Positions 48,959 through 57,361 are shown, counted from the stretch's first letter. The stretch is 64,000 nucleotides of DNA from Phycisphaerales bacterium (GCA_028278245.1 JANQEQ010000138.1:1-64000), one strand, 5' to 3'. The notes: generated by a model not told the origin, from the letters alone. Numbers and translations: made by a program.

Positions 48959-50272
48959 GTGAAAAAGATGATAAATCGAATTTCTTTCCTGCTGGTAGCA
49001 TTTCTCACATTGTTGTTTGCTTCGGCTGCACTTGCCGGATCATCTGTAGAACTCCAACTCAAAGATGGTTCCAAGTGGCGCGGCCAAACCGGAACCACCA
49101 TCCAGGTCACTTTCATGCAGCAAGGCGTGGAAGTAACCATGGAAGGGAAGTTGACTAAGGTGGCTTCTTTGTTCATCCAGGTCGACGGCTTTCTCGCCGG
49201 GAAGCGCGTTAAGAAAACCATTTTCAAATCTGATATCGTTTCGATCAAAACCATTGACGATGGGGGTTTAACTGAGTCTGATGATGAACCGGACACACCC
49301 GCCAGCCGCGGGCCGTCGCGCGATTCCGATGACGAGCAAGCCTCAAAAACCGATGATGATTCACCCGGTGTTTTTCTGTTACCCCTGGAAGGAACCGTGG
49401 GAACGTATCTGCGCCACGAAGAGATCGAGGAAATCGGAAAGCACGCGGATAAATTCGGCCCGGGACAGATCATCGTTTTGAAAATTAGCTCCGACGGTGG
49501 ACTGGTGAGTGAAGCAGAGCAGATCAATGAAACCATATTCGACTTGCGGAAACGTCATCGAGTCGTCGCGTGGATTCACAAGGCTCTGTCCGCAGGCTGT
49601 ACCACGGCCATGTGTTGTGAGGAGATCTATTTCATGACACACGGCGTGGCTGGTTCAGTGACAACGATTATGGGTAGCTCTGCCATTCAGGGTGAGGAGC
49701 AGGAGTTGTATATTCAATCTATGGTCGATTTAGCTGATCGGGCCGGTTACAGCGAACACATTGCCCGGTCGATGAAAGCCAGCCGATACCTGTGCTCGTA
49801 CGACAAGGATCCGGAAACCGGTGAAGTCACTTTTTACGGTGACCTTTCCGGTGAATTCATTCTCTCCGATGAGCACAGCAATCTTTGCTTCAACTCTTCC
49901 AACGCTCTTCACTGTGGTTTTTCCGATGGTATTGCAGATACAGAAGAGGAATTGGCGAAATTACTCCAATTGCCTAAATGGCGCGAAATCGACGGTTATG
50001 GACAAAAGATCCATGATGATTGGACCAAACTCGTCGAGCGTTGTGAAGATGAGGTTCCGAAAATCCTTGCTCGTCTGAGCTATAAGAATGCTTCGGGATC
50101 GGCTCAACAACGCATTGGTACCACCATTTCACTCTACAAGGATTTAATCAAGTGGCATGATCGTTGTCCCTGGCCTTGCCGACTCATGGGCGTACCTGAA
50201 CCGGAAGATCTGGAACGCCTAATCGAGGAACTCAGAAAACAATTGGCTGATATGAGACGTGGCGGCGGTTGA
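48959..50272 (+). CDS. Secreted ClpP/NfeD-like serine protease
   Basis: 437 aa from the GTG at 48959 (alternative ATG at 48968). Signal peptide MKKMINRISFLLVAFL, a small beta domain (LKDGSKWRGQTG, about 28-100), acidic spacer, then a ClpP-fold segment: LKISSDGGLVSEAEQI, IHKALSAGCTTAMCCEEIYF, GVAGSVTTIMGS. The Ser of LSAG is in the place of the NfeD/SppA nucleophile. Likely a periplasmic or surface peptidase or scaffold, paired with the protein before it. Followed by a strong terminator. Confidence 0.78.
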   Translation: MKKMINRISFLLVAFLTLLFASAALAGSSVELQLKDGSKWRGQTGTTIQVTFMQQGVEVTMEGKLTKVASLFIQVDGFLAGKRVKKTIFKSDIVSIKTIDDGGLTESDDEPDTPASRGPSRDSDDEQASKTDDDSPGVFLLPLEGTVGTYLRHEEIEEIGKHADKFGPGQIIVLKISSDGGLVSEAEQINETIFDLRKRHRVVAWIHKALSAGCTTAMCCEEIYFMTHGVAGSVTTIMGSSAIQGEEQELYIQSMVDLADRAGYSEHIARSMKASRYLCSYDKDPETGEVTFYGDLSGEFILSDEHSNLCFNSSNALHCGFSDGIADTEEELAKLLQLPKWREIDGYGQKIHDDWTKLVERCEDEVPKILARLSYKNASGSAQQRIGTTISLYKDLIKWHDRCPWPCRLMGVPEPEDLERLIEELRKQLADMRRGGG

Positions 50273-50302
50273 ACATTTCCTTTCTGATAACCGAACGATT
50301 CA

Positions 50303-50332
50303 ACGCCCACTCAAATGTGGGCGTGTTTTTTT
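50303..50332 (+). terminator. Rho-independent terminator of the ClpP-like gene
   Basis: ACGCCCAC (50303-50310) pairs with GTGGGCGT (50317-50324) around TCAAAT, then G and seven T. It also faces the convergent FHA gene. Confidence 0.92.
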
Positions 50333-50367
50333 GGATCAATTGTAGAAACCTGGGAGATGCGATCGGT

Positions 50368-50667
50368 TCAAATATCGTTATCAAAGAATTTCAAAATGGC
50401 CGGCCCAACCTGGAGTTCCATTCCATCCTGAAGTCGTACCTGATCGATGCGTTCCCCCTTCATCATCGTGCCTCGAGTGGATCCGAGATCCTTCAGGATC
50501 AGATCCTGGCCGTCCGCTTCAATGGAACAATGTTCACGGGAAACGGCCTTGGCATCAATGCGAATATCACAGGACATATCCCGGCCGATGATCAACTCAC
50601 TACTGTCGCCCAGTGCAAAGGCGCGAAGGACCGATCCTTTCGAATTGCATACGTGGACTTCCATCAT
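50368..50667 (-). CDS. FHA-domain protein
   Basis: 99 aa, one forkhead-associated domain: IGRDMSCDIRID, SREHCSIEADG and DLGSTRGTMM, the phosphothreonine-binding loops (the last is STRGT where STNGT is usual). No enzyme domain. Probably a phosphopeptide-binding adaptor. Start ATG at 50665-50667, or the next ATG at 50662-50664. A longer ORF on the opposite strand (50269-50928) covers the same bases but has no family features and is rejected. Confidence 0.9.
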   Translation of the reverse strand: MMEVHVCNSKGSVLRAFALGDSSELIIGRDMSCDIRIDAKAVSREHCSIEADGQDLILKDLGSTRGTMMKGERIDQVRLQDGMELQVGPAILKFFDNDI

Positions 50668-50991
50668 GATCGCTGCAACCTCCTTGTCATGCTCACCGAA
50701 TGGAAATGCGGGTGTCTCATGATTGACTGCCGTTTCAATTCCAGAGTTATTGTGACAGAAGAGGGCGGGATTGCCAAGGACAATCCGGGAGAACCGGTCC
50801 TAAATATATCCGTGGGAAGGGTTTGGGTGGTTGCCCTCATTCCCTTTAATGAAGAACGCACCACAATTGCTACCTATCAAAATGTATCGCTGGGCGACCA
50901 AACTTGTTTCATGTACTCAGGTCAATAACTCCAATCGATTGTTCGTATTCCAAAGCAGCAAAGCTCAGTGTTCGCTGTACACTGCATCTCT
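50668..50991. other. 324-bp intergenic region, no gene seen
   Basis: Between the leftward FHA gene and the rightward waaA gene. I find no ORF with family features and no RNA fold. It presumably contains two divergent promoters. Confidence 0.55.
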
Positions 50992-52230
50992 ATGTCCCTC
51001 GTCGTCGATGTGATCTACCTTGTTGTCGCGTTGCTCAGCAGCCCGGTGTGGCTCTATCGACTCCTGCGGACAGGGAAGTACAAAACGGATTGGAAAGGCC
51101 GGTTCGGATTCCTTAACGAGATTCCAACCACGAACCGTCCACGTATATTGCTCCATGCCGTGTCGGTAGGGGAGGTAAATGCTGCCCGTCTGCTGATAGC
51201 GCAATTGAATTCACTCCCGGATAATCCAGAGATCGTTATCGCCAGCACAACGAATACGGGATTTGCCCGGGCCGTTCAACTCTTTTCTGAAAAGCATCGA
51301 GTGGTTCGTTACCCGTTTGATTTTTCATTCTCAGTCAGGCGTTTCCTCAAAGCCGTCAATCCCAATTTCGTTCTGCTGATGGAACTGGAAGTGTGGCCGA
51401 ACTTCACCGCTATCTGCACCAGACACAACATACCGATAGGTGTCATCAATGGTCGTCTCACCCAGCGCAGCACTCGTCGATATCGCCATCTGGGTGCTTT
51501 GATCCGTCCTAGTTTTCGTCGACTTAGTCTCGTCGCAGCACAGGATCATATGTACGCAGATCGGTTTCGTGAACTGGGAGCTGAAAATATCACCGTCACC
51601 GGAACCATGAAGTGGGACACAGCACAAATCACAAACTCAATTGATGGCGCAGAAAAGCTAGCATCTGATTTGGGTATTGATCGCAAGCGCCCGTTGATCG
51701 TGGCCGGTTCGACCGCTCCCGGTGAGCACGAATTGCTACTTCAATCACTGCCCGATGGCGCACAGCTTCTCTGCGCGCCGCGTAAACCGGAATGGTTCGA
51801 TCAGGCTGCCGAAGTGATGCACCAGTGTGCTCGCCGATCGCGCGGAGACCACGGCAGCCCGACCGGTCTCTTCCTTCTCGATACGATCGGCGAATTGCGC
51901 GCTGCATATTCTCTGGCTGATATCGTGGTCATCGGGCGCAGCTTCGGCCATTTACACGGATCGGACATGATGGAACCGATCGCACTGGGGAAAGCAACAG
52001 TTGTGGGCCCGGCCGTTGCTGATTTTCAACAAACGATGGATGCACTACTCGCAGGAGATGGAATACTACAGGTAACCGCAGGTGATCTTGCATCCACACT
52101 CAGGGATCTGTTAGATCATCCCGACCGCCGAGTCGAGTTAGGTGAAAACGGCAGAGCCGTTATCCGCTCAAATCAGGGAGCCACTGAACGCCACGTGGAA
52201 ATGATCTCAGCACTTCTGCAGTCCTGCTGA
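50992..52230 (+). CDS. waaA: 3-deoxy-D-manno-octulosonic acid transferase
   Basis: Adds Kdo to lipid A, which indicates an LPS-bearing outer membrane. 412 aa from the ATG at 50992; the start at 50968 would add eight residues. N-terminal anchor (LVVDVIYLVVALLSSP), catalytic Glu61 in HAVSVGEVNAARLL, and NGRLTQRS, then C-terminal donor-binding part (IVAGSTAPGEHEL, FGHLHGSDMMEPIALGK). Monofunctional or bifunctional transfer cannot be told. No other LPS genes adjoin. Confidence 0.93.
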   Translation: MSLVVDVIYLVVALLSSPVWLYRLLRTGKYKTDWKGRFGFLNEIPTTNRPRILLHAVSVGEVNAARLLIAQLNSLPDNPEIVIASTTNTGFARAVQLFSEKHRVVRYPFDFSFSVRRFLKAVNPNFVLLMELEVWPNFTAICTRHNIPIGVINGRLTQRSTRRYRHLGALIRPSFRRLSLVAAQDHMYADRFRELGAENITVTGTMKWDTAQITNSIDGAEKLASDLGIDRKRPLIVAGSTAPGEHELLLQSLPDGAQLLCAPRKPEWFDQAAEVMHQCARRSRGDHGSPTGLFLLDTIGELRAAYSLADIVVIGRSFGHLHGSDMMEPIALGKATVVGPAVADFQQTMDALLAGDGILQVTAGDLASTLRDLLDHPDRRVELGENGRAVIRSNQGATERHVEMISALLQSC

Positions 52231-52267
52231 TCAACTGCTCAACAAGACGCAGAACGGGGAAACCGCC

Positions 52268-52780
52268 ATGCCGAAACTCCCGGAAATCATCGTGGGTGAT
52301 ATCACAAAACTTGAAGTTGATGCCATTGTCAATGCAGCCAACAGCCAGCTTGCGCCGGGTGGTGGCGTGTGCGGCGCTATTCACAATGCAGCGGGCCCGG
52401 CATTAGCCCAGGCGTGTCATTCCATCGCTCCCTGTCCGACTGGTGAAGCGAGAATCACCGATGGTTTTCGATTATCTGCTCGCTATGTCATCCACGCCGT
52501 TGGGCCGACCTATCGAGAAGGTGCGCCCGCCCAGGGCGATCAACTGGCATCGTGCTATAGAAACAGTCTGCAACTGGCGCAGAATCATCTGGCAGAATCA
52601 ATTGCCTTCCCTTGTATCAGCACGGGTATCTATGGCTTCCCATTTCAGGAAGCGACTGATATTGCCCTGTCTGTGATATGCAGTTGGCTTGCTGATAATG
52701 TGCAACCGCGACGTATCATCTGCTGTTGTTTTCAGGAGAGCGATGCTGTTGCGTATCGAGAAATCCTGAGTACAAGATAG
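52268..52780 (+). CDS. Macro-domain protein (O-acetyl-ADP-ribose deacetylase type)
   Basis: 170 aa, one macro domain. VDAIVNAANSQLAPGGGVCG is the ADP-ribose-binding loop, and ISTGIYGFPFQEA the second. Near YmdB in length and motif content, so deacetylation of O-acetyl-ADP-ribose or removal of ADP-ribose is the likely activity. Follows waaA by 37 bp on the same strand without functional link. Confidence 0.9.
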   Translation: MPKLPEIIVGDITKLEVDAIVNAANSQLAPGGGVCGAIHNAAGPALAQACHSIAPCPTGEARITDGFRLSARYVIHAVGPTYREGAPAQGDQLASCYRNSLQLAQNHLAESIAFPCISTGIYGFPFQEATDIALSVICSWLADNVQPRRIICCCFQESDAVAYREILSTR

Positions 52781-53427
52781 AGTGGACAGATGTGGTGTGT
52801 CTTAAATAATCTCGCCGTCCCAGCGGTAACCAGGACGGCGAAGGAGGAGAAAGAAGAAAGGAGGAAAGAAGTAGGGACTGGGGTAATTACTATGTGGGGT
52901 CTAATCCAGACGAAGTTTACCCATTTAACCATAATATTTGCCAAATGATGGCTCTTTGGCCGTGTTGATGGAGCGGCGACACTCCTCTTGTTTTGAATCC
53001 GTTCAATTGGCATATGCGCTGACACATGCCGTCTCTCCTCAAGACAATCTCACTTATCCATGTATGTCTATCGGCGTACACTGTGCGGTTTCTTCACTGC
53101 TGTCAAATTGAAATGCTTCCACGACAACACTCAGATTTCTGAGAATAATACGTAAATCACTGATAATAAACAGATTACAAGAACACATTAAAATCCACAT
53201 TCTGGATAAATTTGACAGCTAGATCATGCAAAGAACATTCTCGGATTTGGCATGTTTGCATTCTGTGAGCGTCGAATATGTGCGGTGAAGTGTGTGGCTG
53301 TGTGGGGGGGAGCGAGCCGGCGACTGTGTCGCCGCTTTCGTGTGGGGGGCGTTGTGGGGGGGTAGTGTGGGGGGTCACCACATCACGCTGTTTTTCGTCT
53401 AACGCAGATCTGCATAAACTTACACTG
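52781..53427 (+). other. 647-bp intergenic region: hairpin, purine tract, composite repeat
   Basis: Between the macro-domain gene and thiL. Contents: hairpin CGCCGTCC / GGACGGCG (52813-52840), a purine-only tract (52836-52872), an AT-rich central stretch, and the composite G-tract repeat (53290-53376) just before the thiL start. No convincing gene; one small leftward frame (53020 region, MCQRICQLNGF) has an AGGAG site but no homology I can name. No TPP riboswitch motif seen. Confidence 0.6.
53290..53376 (+). repeat. Composite G-tract/palindrome repeat, copy B
   Basis: G-tract GTGTGTGG-GTGTGGGGGGG (53290-53310), GAGCGAGC, perfect palindrome CGGCGAC-TGT-GTCGCCG (53318-53334), then GTGTGGGGGG (53340-53349), TTGTGGGGGGG and GTGTGGGGGG ending near 53374. 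Same order as copy A at 35883-35967. It ends 50 bp before the thiL ATG; an ORF frame running through it is coincidence. Confidence 0.75.
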
Positions 53428-54351
53428 ATGCGAGAATTTGATTTGCTGAAAAACATCTTTGCTCATAATCAATCGCTGGGCGATGCCGTAGTCATTCCGC
53501 CGGGTGATGATATGGCTGAGTTGACATGGTCCGGCCGAAATCTACTCGTTGCAGTAGATCAGATCGTTGACGGTCGTCACATCAACCTATCGACCACTCC
53601 GCTTGAACTGGTCGGCCGAAAAGCCATTGCCCGCAGTGTGAGCGACATCGCAGCGATGGCAGCAAAGCCGGTCGCAAGCCTGGCAGCAGTCGTGTTGCCA
53701 AAGAATTTTCAGACACAGCAGGCGCAAACTTTGAGTAAAGCGATGATCGAATCTGCTCGCGAATTTGAATGCCCGCTCATCGGCGGCGACCTGGCATTCC
53801 ATAACGACCCAGCGCATCCACTGATCTGTTCCGTAACTGTGCTGGCCGAGCCTATGGGGAAAGGAGAGGCACAGTCGATTACACGATCAGGAGCTAAAAC
53901 AGGCGATGCAGTATACATCACAGGTCAATTGGGAGGCGCAATACAAATCGACGGCTCAGGAAAGCACCTGACATTCTCTCCACGTGTGAAGGAAGCGCAA
54001 CTTCTCCTGAGCAAACTGGGATCACACCTTCACGCAATGATCGACATCAGCGATGGTCTGGGACGCGATGTATCGCACATTGCGGAACTATCCAATGTTC
54101 AAATTCATCTCGATGCAGCAGCGATTCCCTGCACCAACGGATTGCCCTGGCAAAATGCACTATCCGACGGTGAGGATTACGAACTCTGCTTCACTACCGA
54201 TCGAGATCCACCATCAACATTGGCAGGCCTGCCCGTAACCGAGGTCGGCCGAGTGGAAGAACGCGCCAACGCAGATGATCCATACGTACTCGTTCACGAT
54301 GCCGGTCAAACGCACATCGGCGATGAATCAGGGTGGCAACACGAATCATGA
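53428..54351 (+). CDS. thiL: Thiamine-monophosphate kinase
   Basis: Phosphorylates TMP to TPP. 307 aa from the ATG at 53428. ADP/TMP-site motifs: PPGDDMAEL, DQIVDGRHINL, GRKAIARSVSDIAAMAAKP, GGDLAFH, and MIDISDGLGRDV. An in-frame extension into the repeat (from 53278) lacks homology. Stop overlaps the next gene's start by four bases (ATGA), so the next gene is translationally coupled. Confidence 0.94.
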   Translation: MREFDLLKNIFAHNQSLGDAVVIPPGDDMAELTWSGRNLLVAVDQIVDGRHINLSTTPLELVGRKAIARSVSDIAAMAAKPVASLAAVVLPKNFQTQQAQTLSKAMIESAREFECPLIGGDLAFHNDPAHPLICSVTVLAEPMGKGEAQSITRSGAKTGDAVYITGQLGGAIQIDGSGKHLTFSPRVKEAQLLLSKLGSHLHAMIDISDGLGRDVSHIAELSNVQIHLDAAAIPCTNGLPWQNALSDGEDYELCFTTDRDPPSTLAGLPVTEVGRVEERANADDPYVLVHDAGQTHIGDESGWQHES

Positions 54352-54992
54352 TCATTGACTGCATCACCCATGGCGAACAGGAAACCACAGCTCTGGCTGC
54401 TTCGTTTGCCCGTTCCCTGAAAGGTGGTGATGTGGTGGCACTCAATGGTGCGCTGGGTGCAGGGAAAACAAGCTTTGTGCGGGGTCTTGCCCAGGGCTTG
54501 CAACTTGATCCCGCTGCCGTCTCCAGCCCGACATTTACCTTGAGCCAGGTTTATTCAGCTCCGACCACTACAAAAACGACCTGCTCGCTCACGCATATCG
54601 ACGCCTATCGCATCAACGATATGCAGGAACTGGAGCACCTGGGGTGGGATGAACTGCTTGAATCCACCGACACAATCATCGTTCTGGAATGGGCGCAACG
54701 AATTGCCGATGCACTTCCCCCCCAGCGAATCGACATCGATTTTGAACATCTCGATCAGCAGAAACGCAGCCTGCGCTTCACGATCCCCGATGCGCTTATC
54801 AGCAGATTTACTAACTGGATTTCAACAATCACATCAGATCAAAACAACTGCCCCGTCTGCCACAAACCCGTACCGCCTGCATCATTATCTTTTCCATTCT
54901 GTTCATCGCGTTGTCGTTACGTTGATCTGGGCAAGTGGTTTGATGAATCGTATCGAGTGCCGGAAGCGCAGAAAGAAAGTGAAAACAAATAG
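54348..54992 (+). CDS. tsaE: TsaE-YacG fusion: t6A synthesis ATPase plus gyrase-inhibitor zinc domain
   Basis: 214 aa from the ATG at 54348 (4-bp overlap with thiL). Residues about 1-150: TsaE, the ATPase of tRNA threonylcarbamoyladenosine (t6A) synthesis, with Walker A GALGAGKTSFVRGL, SSPTFTLSQVY and HIDAYRINDMQELEHLG. Residues about 165-205: NCPVCHKPVPPASL, FPFCSSRCRYVDLGKW and YRVP, the four-cysteine zinc domain of YacG, a small DNA gyrase inhibitor protein. In other bacteria TsaE (about 150 aa) and YacG (about 60 aa) are separate. A fusion this tight is unusual. Confidence 0.92.
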   Translation: MIIDCITHGEQETTALAASFARSLKGGDVVALNGALGAGKTSFVRGLAQGLQLDPAAVSSPTFTLSQVYSAPTTTKTTCSLTHIDAYRINDMQELEHLGWDELLESTDTIIVLEWAQRIADALPPQRIDIDFEHLDQQKRSLRFTIPDALISRFTNWISTITSDQNNCPVCHKPVPPASLSFPFCSSRCRYVDLGKWFDESYRVPEAQKESENK

Positions 54993-54995
54993 AAG

Positions 54996-55022
54996 CTGCG
55001 TCTGAGCAAAGCGAAGACGCAG
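54996..55022. terminator. Hairpin after the tsaE-yacG gene
   Basis: CTGCGTCT (54996-55003) pairs with AGACGCAG (55015-55022) around an 11-nt loop, four bases after the stop. No T-run on the plus strand, so it may protect the 3' end or act weakly. Confidence 0.55.
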
Positions 55023-55057
55023 ATTGAACTGGGGAAAAACTGTTAATATCAATCTTG

Positions 55058-55177
55058 GGGGGTGGGGGTGGTGGGGCGGATCGAAACGGACACGACCTAA
55101 CACTTCTCCAACATGATTTGGAAAGGTACGCGTATTTACTAATCGTGTGGGGGGGTGGGGGTGTGGGGGGGGTGAGC
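55058..55177 (+). repeat. Two G-tract clusters around the 3' end of the Fur gene
   Basis: Cluster 1 GGGGGGTGGGGGTGGTGGGG (55058-55077), cluster 2 GTGTGGGGGGGTGGGGGTGT (55145-55164) then GGGGGGGG. The second overlaps the last codons of the leftward Fur gene and encodes AHPPHTPTPPHD on the minus strand. Same simple pattern as the G-tracts of the composite repeats, without the palindrome. Confidence 0.6.
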
Positions 55178-55639
55178 GTAGATTTGGAAGCGATGTCCGA
55201 TCGGTTCCCAACCTCGTTCCTTGCAGATGCGATTGCGCAGCTCGACGAGTTCCGGGCTGGTGAATTCCTGATGCTGTCCCGTTTTCATACAGACAAGGTA
55301 ATCTCTCGCTTCCTTGCCGTAGATAAGTTGGTAGTGTGCTTGTTTATTTTCAAAGAGTGCCTGGGTGATGATGCCCGCATCCTGGAGCAGTTTGATTGTG
55401 CGGTAAACGGTGGCTTTGGAGACTCGATAGCCGTGCTGTCTCAATTCCAGCAGCAGTTCTTCAACCTCAAACAGATCATCCCGTTCGATGATGACATTGA
55501 GTATGTCCGCCCGTTCCGGTGTATATTTCAGATCGTTGGTTTTGAGATAGCGTCGAAAGACCGCACACAGCGGAGCCATCGCGAGATTCTCATGCAGAGG
55601 TGGAGATGCAGAAGATTCCGGTTCAGTAGCACTGGTCAT
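55139..55639 (-). CDS. Second Fur-family regulator
   Basis: 166 aa (55639 start; an alternative ATG at 55577-55579 removes 20 residues of a Ser/Pro-rich leader). Winged helix LKYTPERADILNVIIE and VSKATVYRTIKLLQDAG, then dimerisation domain YLVCMKTGQHQEF. In Fur, HDHLICxxCG appears here; this protein keeps one Cys and lacks the CxxC and the paired histidines, so the metal site is altered. The end AHPPHTPTPPHD comes from the G-tract repeat. Targets unknown; divergent from the next gene. Confidence 0.85.
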   Translation of the reverse strand: MTSATEPESSASPPLHENLAMAPLCAVFRRYLKTNDLKYTPERADILNVIIERDDLFEVEELLLELRQHGYRVSKATVYRTIKLLQDAGIITQALFENKQAHYQLIYGKEARDYLVCMKTGQHQEFTSPELVELRNRICKERGWEPIGHRFQIYAHPPHTPTPPHD

Positions 55640-55695
55640 ACTGGGAGTTTATCCTCTATTCGCTCATTTTTCATCACAATTGAGAAGTAATCTCA

Positions 55696-56880
55696 GTGTT
55701 AGATCATACACAAAAATTGAGGATCCTGGCTTTTGAGCCGTTTGACTCCGGTTCACACTGCGCTATTCGGGAGTCAATCACCCAGCACTCACACCACCAG
55801 TGGACCTGGCTGACGCAGCCCGGCCGGAATTGGAAGTGGCGAATGAGGACCGCAGCCCTGGAGATGATTGAGGATGGTAAGAAGAAAGGGCTGCTGATCA
55901 GTGAGGATGGGGAGAGCGTGGGGGGATGTGGGGGGTTTGAGTTGATTTTCACCACGTCATTGCTCAGTGCCGCTGATCTGCGGGCAAACCTGCCCCGTGG
56001 TCTGTGGGACCTGCCCCTGATCCTCTCCATGCACGAAAACCAGGTGGCGTACCCGTATCGTTATTCTGAGGGCGAGGAGAATGGTGGGGGATCGGAATGT
56101 GTGGGGGGGCGAGACAGCCATTTTGCATTGACGAATTTGACTTCACTGTTGACCGCTGATCTGGTCATCTGGAACAGCAACTGGAACCAGGATTCGTTTC
56201 TCCTCGGCATCCAGGACATCCTGAAACACCATCCGGACAACAAACTCGGCAACTGCAACGAAACCATCAAAGCAAAAAGCACAATCATCTGGCCCCCCAC
56301 ACAAATCCCGGAACTTGATTCTTGTGTGTACTCTGCCGCTGGATCAGATGAAAGTGTGGGGGGTGGGGGTGGGGGAATTTTACATAACTCCGTCAGAGTC
56401 GTTTGGCCACACCGGTGGGAGCATGACAAGGGGCCGGGCGAATTGCTGGAAATCGCCGACCGTTACACGGAGCAATACAACCTGCGGTGGATCCTGCTGG
56501 GGGAGCAGTTCCAGACTATCCCCACCGAAATGCAGCAGTTCATTGAGCGCTGGTCAGCCCGCATCGACCACTACGGCTACGTCAAAGATCGCGCGGAGTA
56601 CAACCACTGGCTCACTCAGGCAGACTGGGTGCTCTCCACCGCTCAACACGAGTTCTTCGGCATAGCCGTCGTCGAGGCGCTCCTGGTCGGCTGTTTACCC
56701 TGGCTGCCGAACCGTCTTTCCTATCCAGAGTTGTTGCCGGAGAGTGCGCGCGGTCTGAGTCCGATGCATCCGCCGGATGATCCTGATGCGGTGAAGCAAG
56801 CGATCAGGGAACACCTGCAGCCGGCCCTGGCGCATCATTCCGTTGCCAAACTCGATACAATTTTGAGCACCGTCAAGTAG
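55696..56880 (+). CDS. Glycosyltransferase like tRNA-queuosine alpha-mannosyltransferase (GTDC1/DUF3524)
   Basis: 394 aa from a GTG at 55696. Similar to QTMAN, which adds mannose to queuosine of tRNA-Asp: FEPFDSGSHCAIRESI and NWKWRMRTAAL at the start, LILSMHENQVAYPY, VVWPHRWEHDKGP (here VRVVWPHRWEHDK), and ISTAQHEFFGIAVVEAL (here LSTAQHEFFG). Animal members act on tRNA; the bacterial function has not been shown to my knowledge. Three G-tract expansions insert Gly-rich bits in frame: SVGGCGGFE (75), GGGSECVGGRD (131) and SVGGGGGGI (220), all at loops. Confidence 0.82.
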   Translation: MLDHTQKLRILAFEPFDSGSHCAIRESITQHSHHQWTWLTQPGRNWKWRMRTAALEMIEDGKKKGLLISEDGESVGGCGGFELIFTTSLLSAADLRANLPRGLWDLPLILSMHENQVAYPYRYSEGEENGGGSECVGGRDSHFALTNLTSLLTADLVIWNSNWNQDSFLLGIQDILKHHPDNKLGNCNETIKAKSTIIWPPTQIPELDSCVYSAAGSDESVGGGGGGILHNSVRVVWPHRWEHDKGPGELLEIADRYTEQYNLRWILLGEQFQTIPTEMQQFIERWSARIDHYGYVKDRAEYNHWLTQADWVLSTAQHEFFGIAVVEALLVGCLPWLPNRLSYPELLPESARGLSPMHPPDDPDAVKQAIREHLQPALAHHSVAKLDTILSTVK

Positions 56881-56891
56881 GGGGTGTCACC

Positions 56892-57311
56892 ATGGCACTG
56901 AGTGCGTTTGATAACAAAGACAAGAAACCCACCAAGGCTCAGCTTACCAAAGTCCTGGGGCGTTCCAGCAGCGCGTGGGATGATCTGGTTGATTTTGTCA
57001 GCAGAGAGTTTCCCCCCATTGCAGAAAACTGGCAATACTCCGGCTCAAACTGGGGCTGGTCGCTGCAGTTCAAGCAGAAGAAACGCGCGGTGGTGTATCT
57101 CACGCCGTGTGAAGGTTTCTTTTATGCAGGGTTTGCGTTGGGAGAAAAGGCTGTCAAAGCCGCACGCGATGCAGAACTTCCCGCTGAGATATTGACCATC
57201 ATTGACAGTGCGAAAAAGTACGCCGAAGGCCGGGCGCTTCGCATGGAAGTGAAATACAAAAAAGACCTGGCAGGGTTGAAGAAGCTGATGAAGATCAGGA
57301 CACTAGTTTGA
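56892..57311 (+). CDS. DUF3788-like small protein
   Basis: 139 aa, soluble. Landmarks: SSAWDDLVDFV, WQYSGSNWGWSLQFK and AVVYLTPCEGFFYAGFALG, with a lysine-rich end. This pattern is that of the DUF3788 family, which has no fixed role. It follows the mannosyltransferase-like gene by 11 bp, with a G-rich ribosome site, so the two may be co-transcribed. Confidence 0.8.
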   Translation: MALSAFDNKDKKPTKAQLTKVLGRSSSAWDDLVDFVSREFPPIAENWQYSGSNWGWSLQFKQKKRAVVYLTPCEGFFYAGFALGEKAVKAARDAELPAEILTIIDSAKKYAEGRALRMEVKYKKDLAGLKKLMKIRTLV

Positions 57312-57361
57312 GATGAAACTTTACCATAGGCATTTCATTAACATTTCACAAAACACTGGCA

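Noticed and set aside
50269-50928. Long open frame on the plus strand opposite the FHA gene
   Set aside because: The minus-strand frame has a clear FHA domain, while the plus-strand frame has no family features.
52780-53030. Small leftward frames (for example MCQRICQLNGF)
   Set aside because: An AGGAG site is present, but there is no homology and alternative frames compete; not enough to call a gene.
53030-53290. TPP riboswitch before thiL
   Set aside because: No THI-box-like strings were found in the region before the gene.
53278-53427. In-frame extension of thiL through the G-rich repeat
   Set aside because: Family similarity begins at the ATG at 53428; the earlier part is repeat-encoded Cys/Gly sequence.
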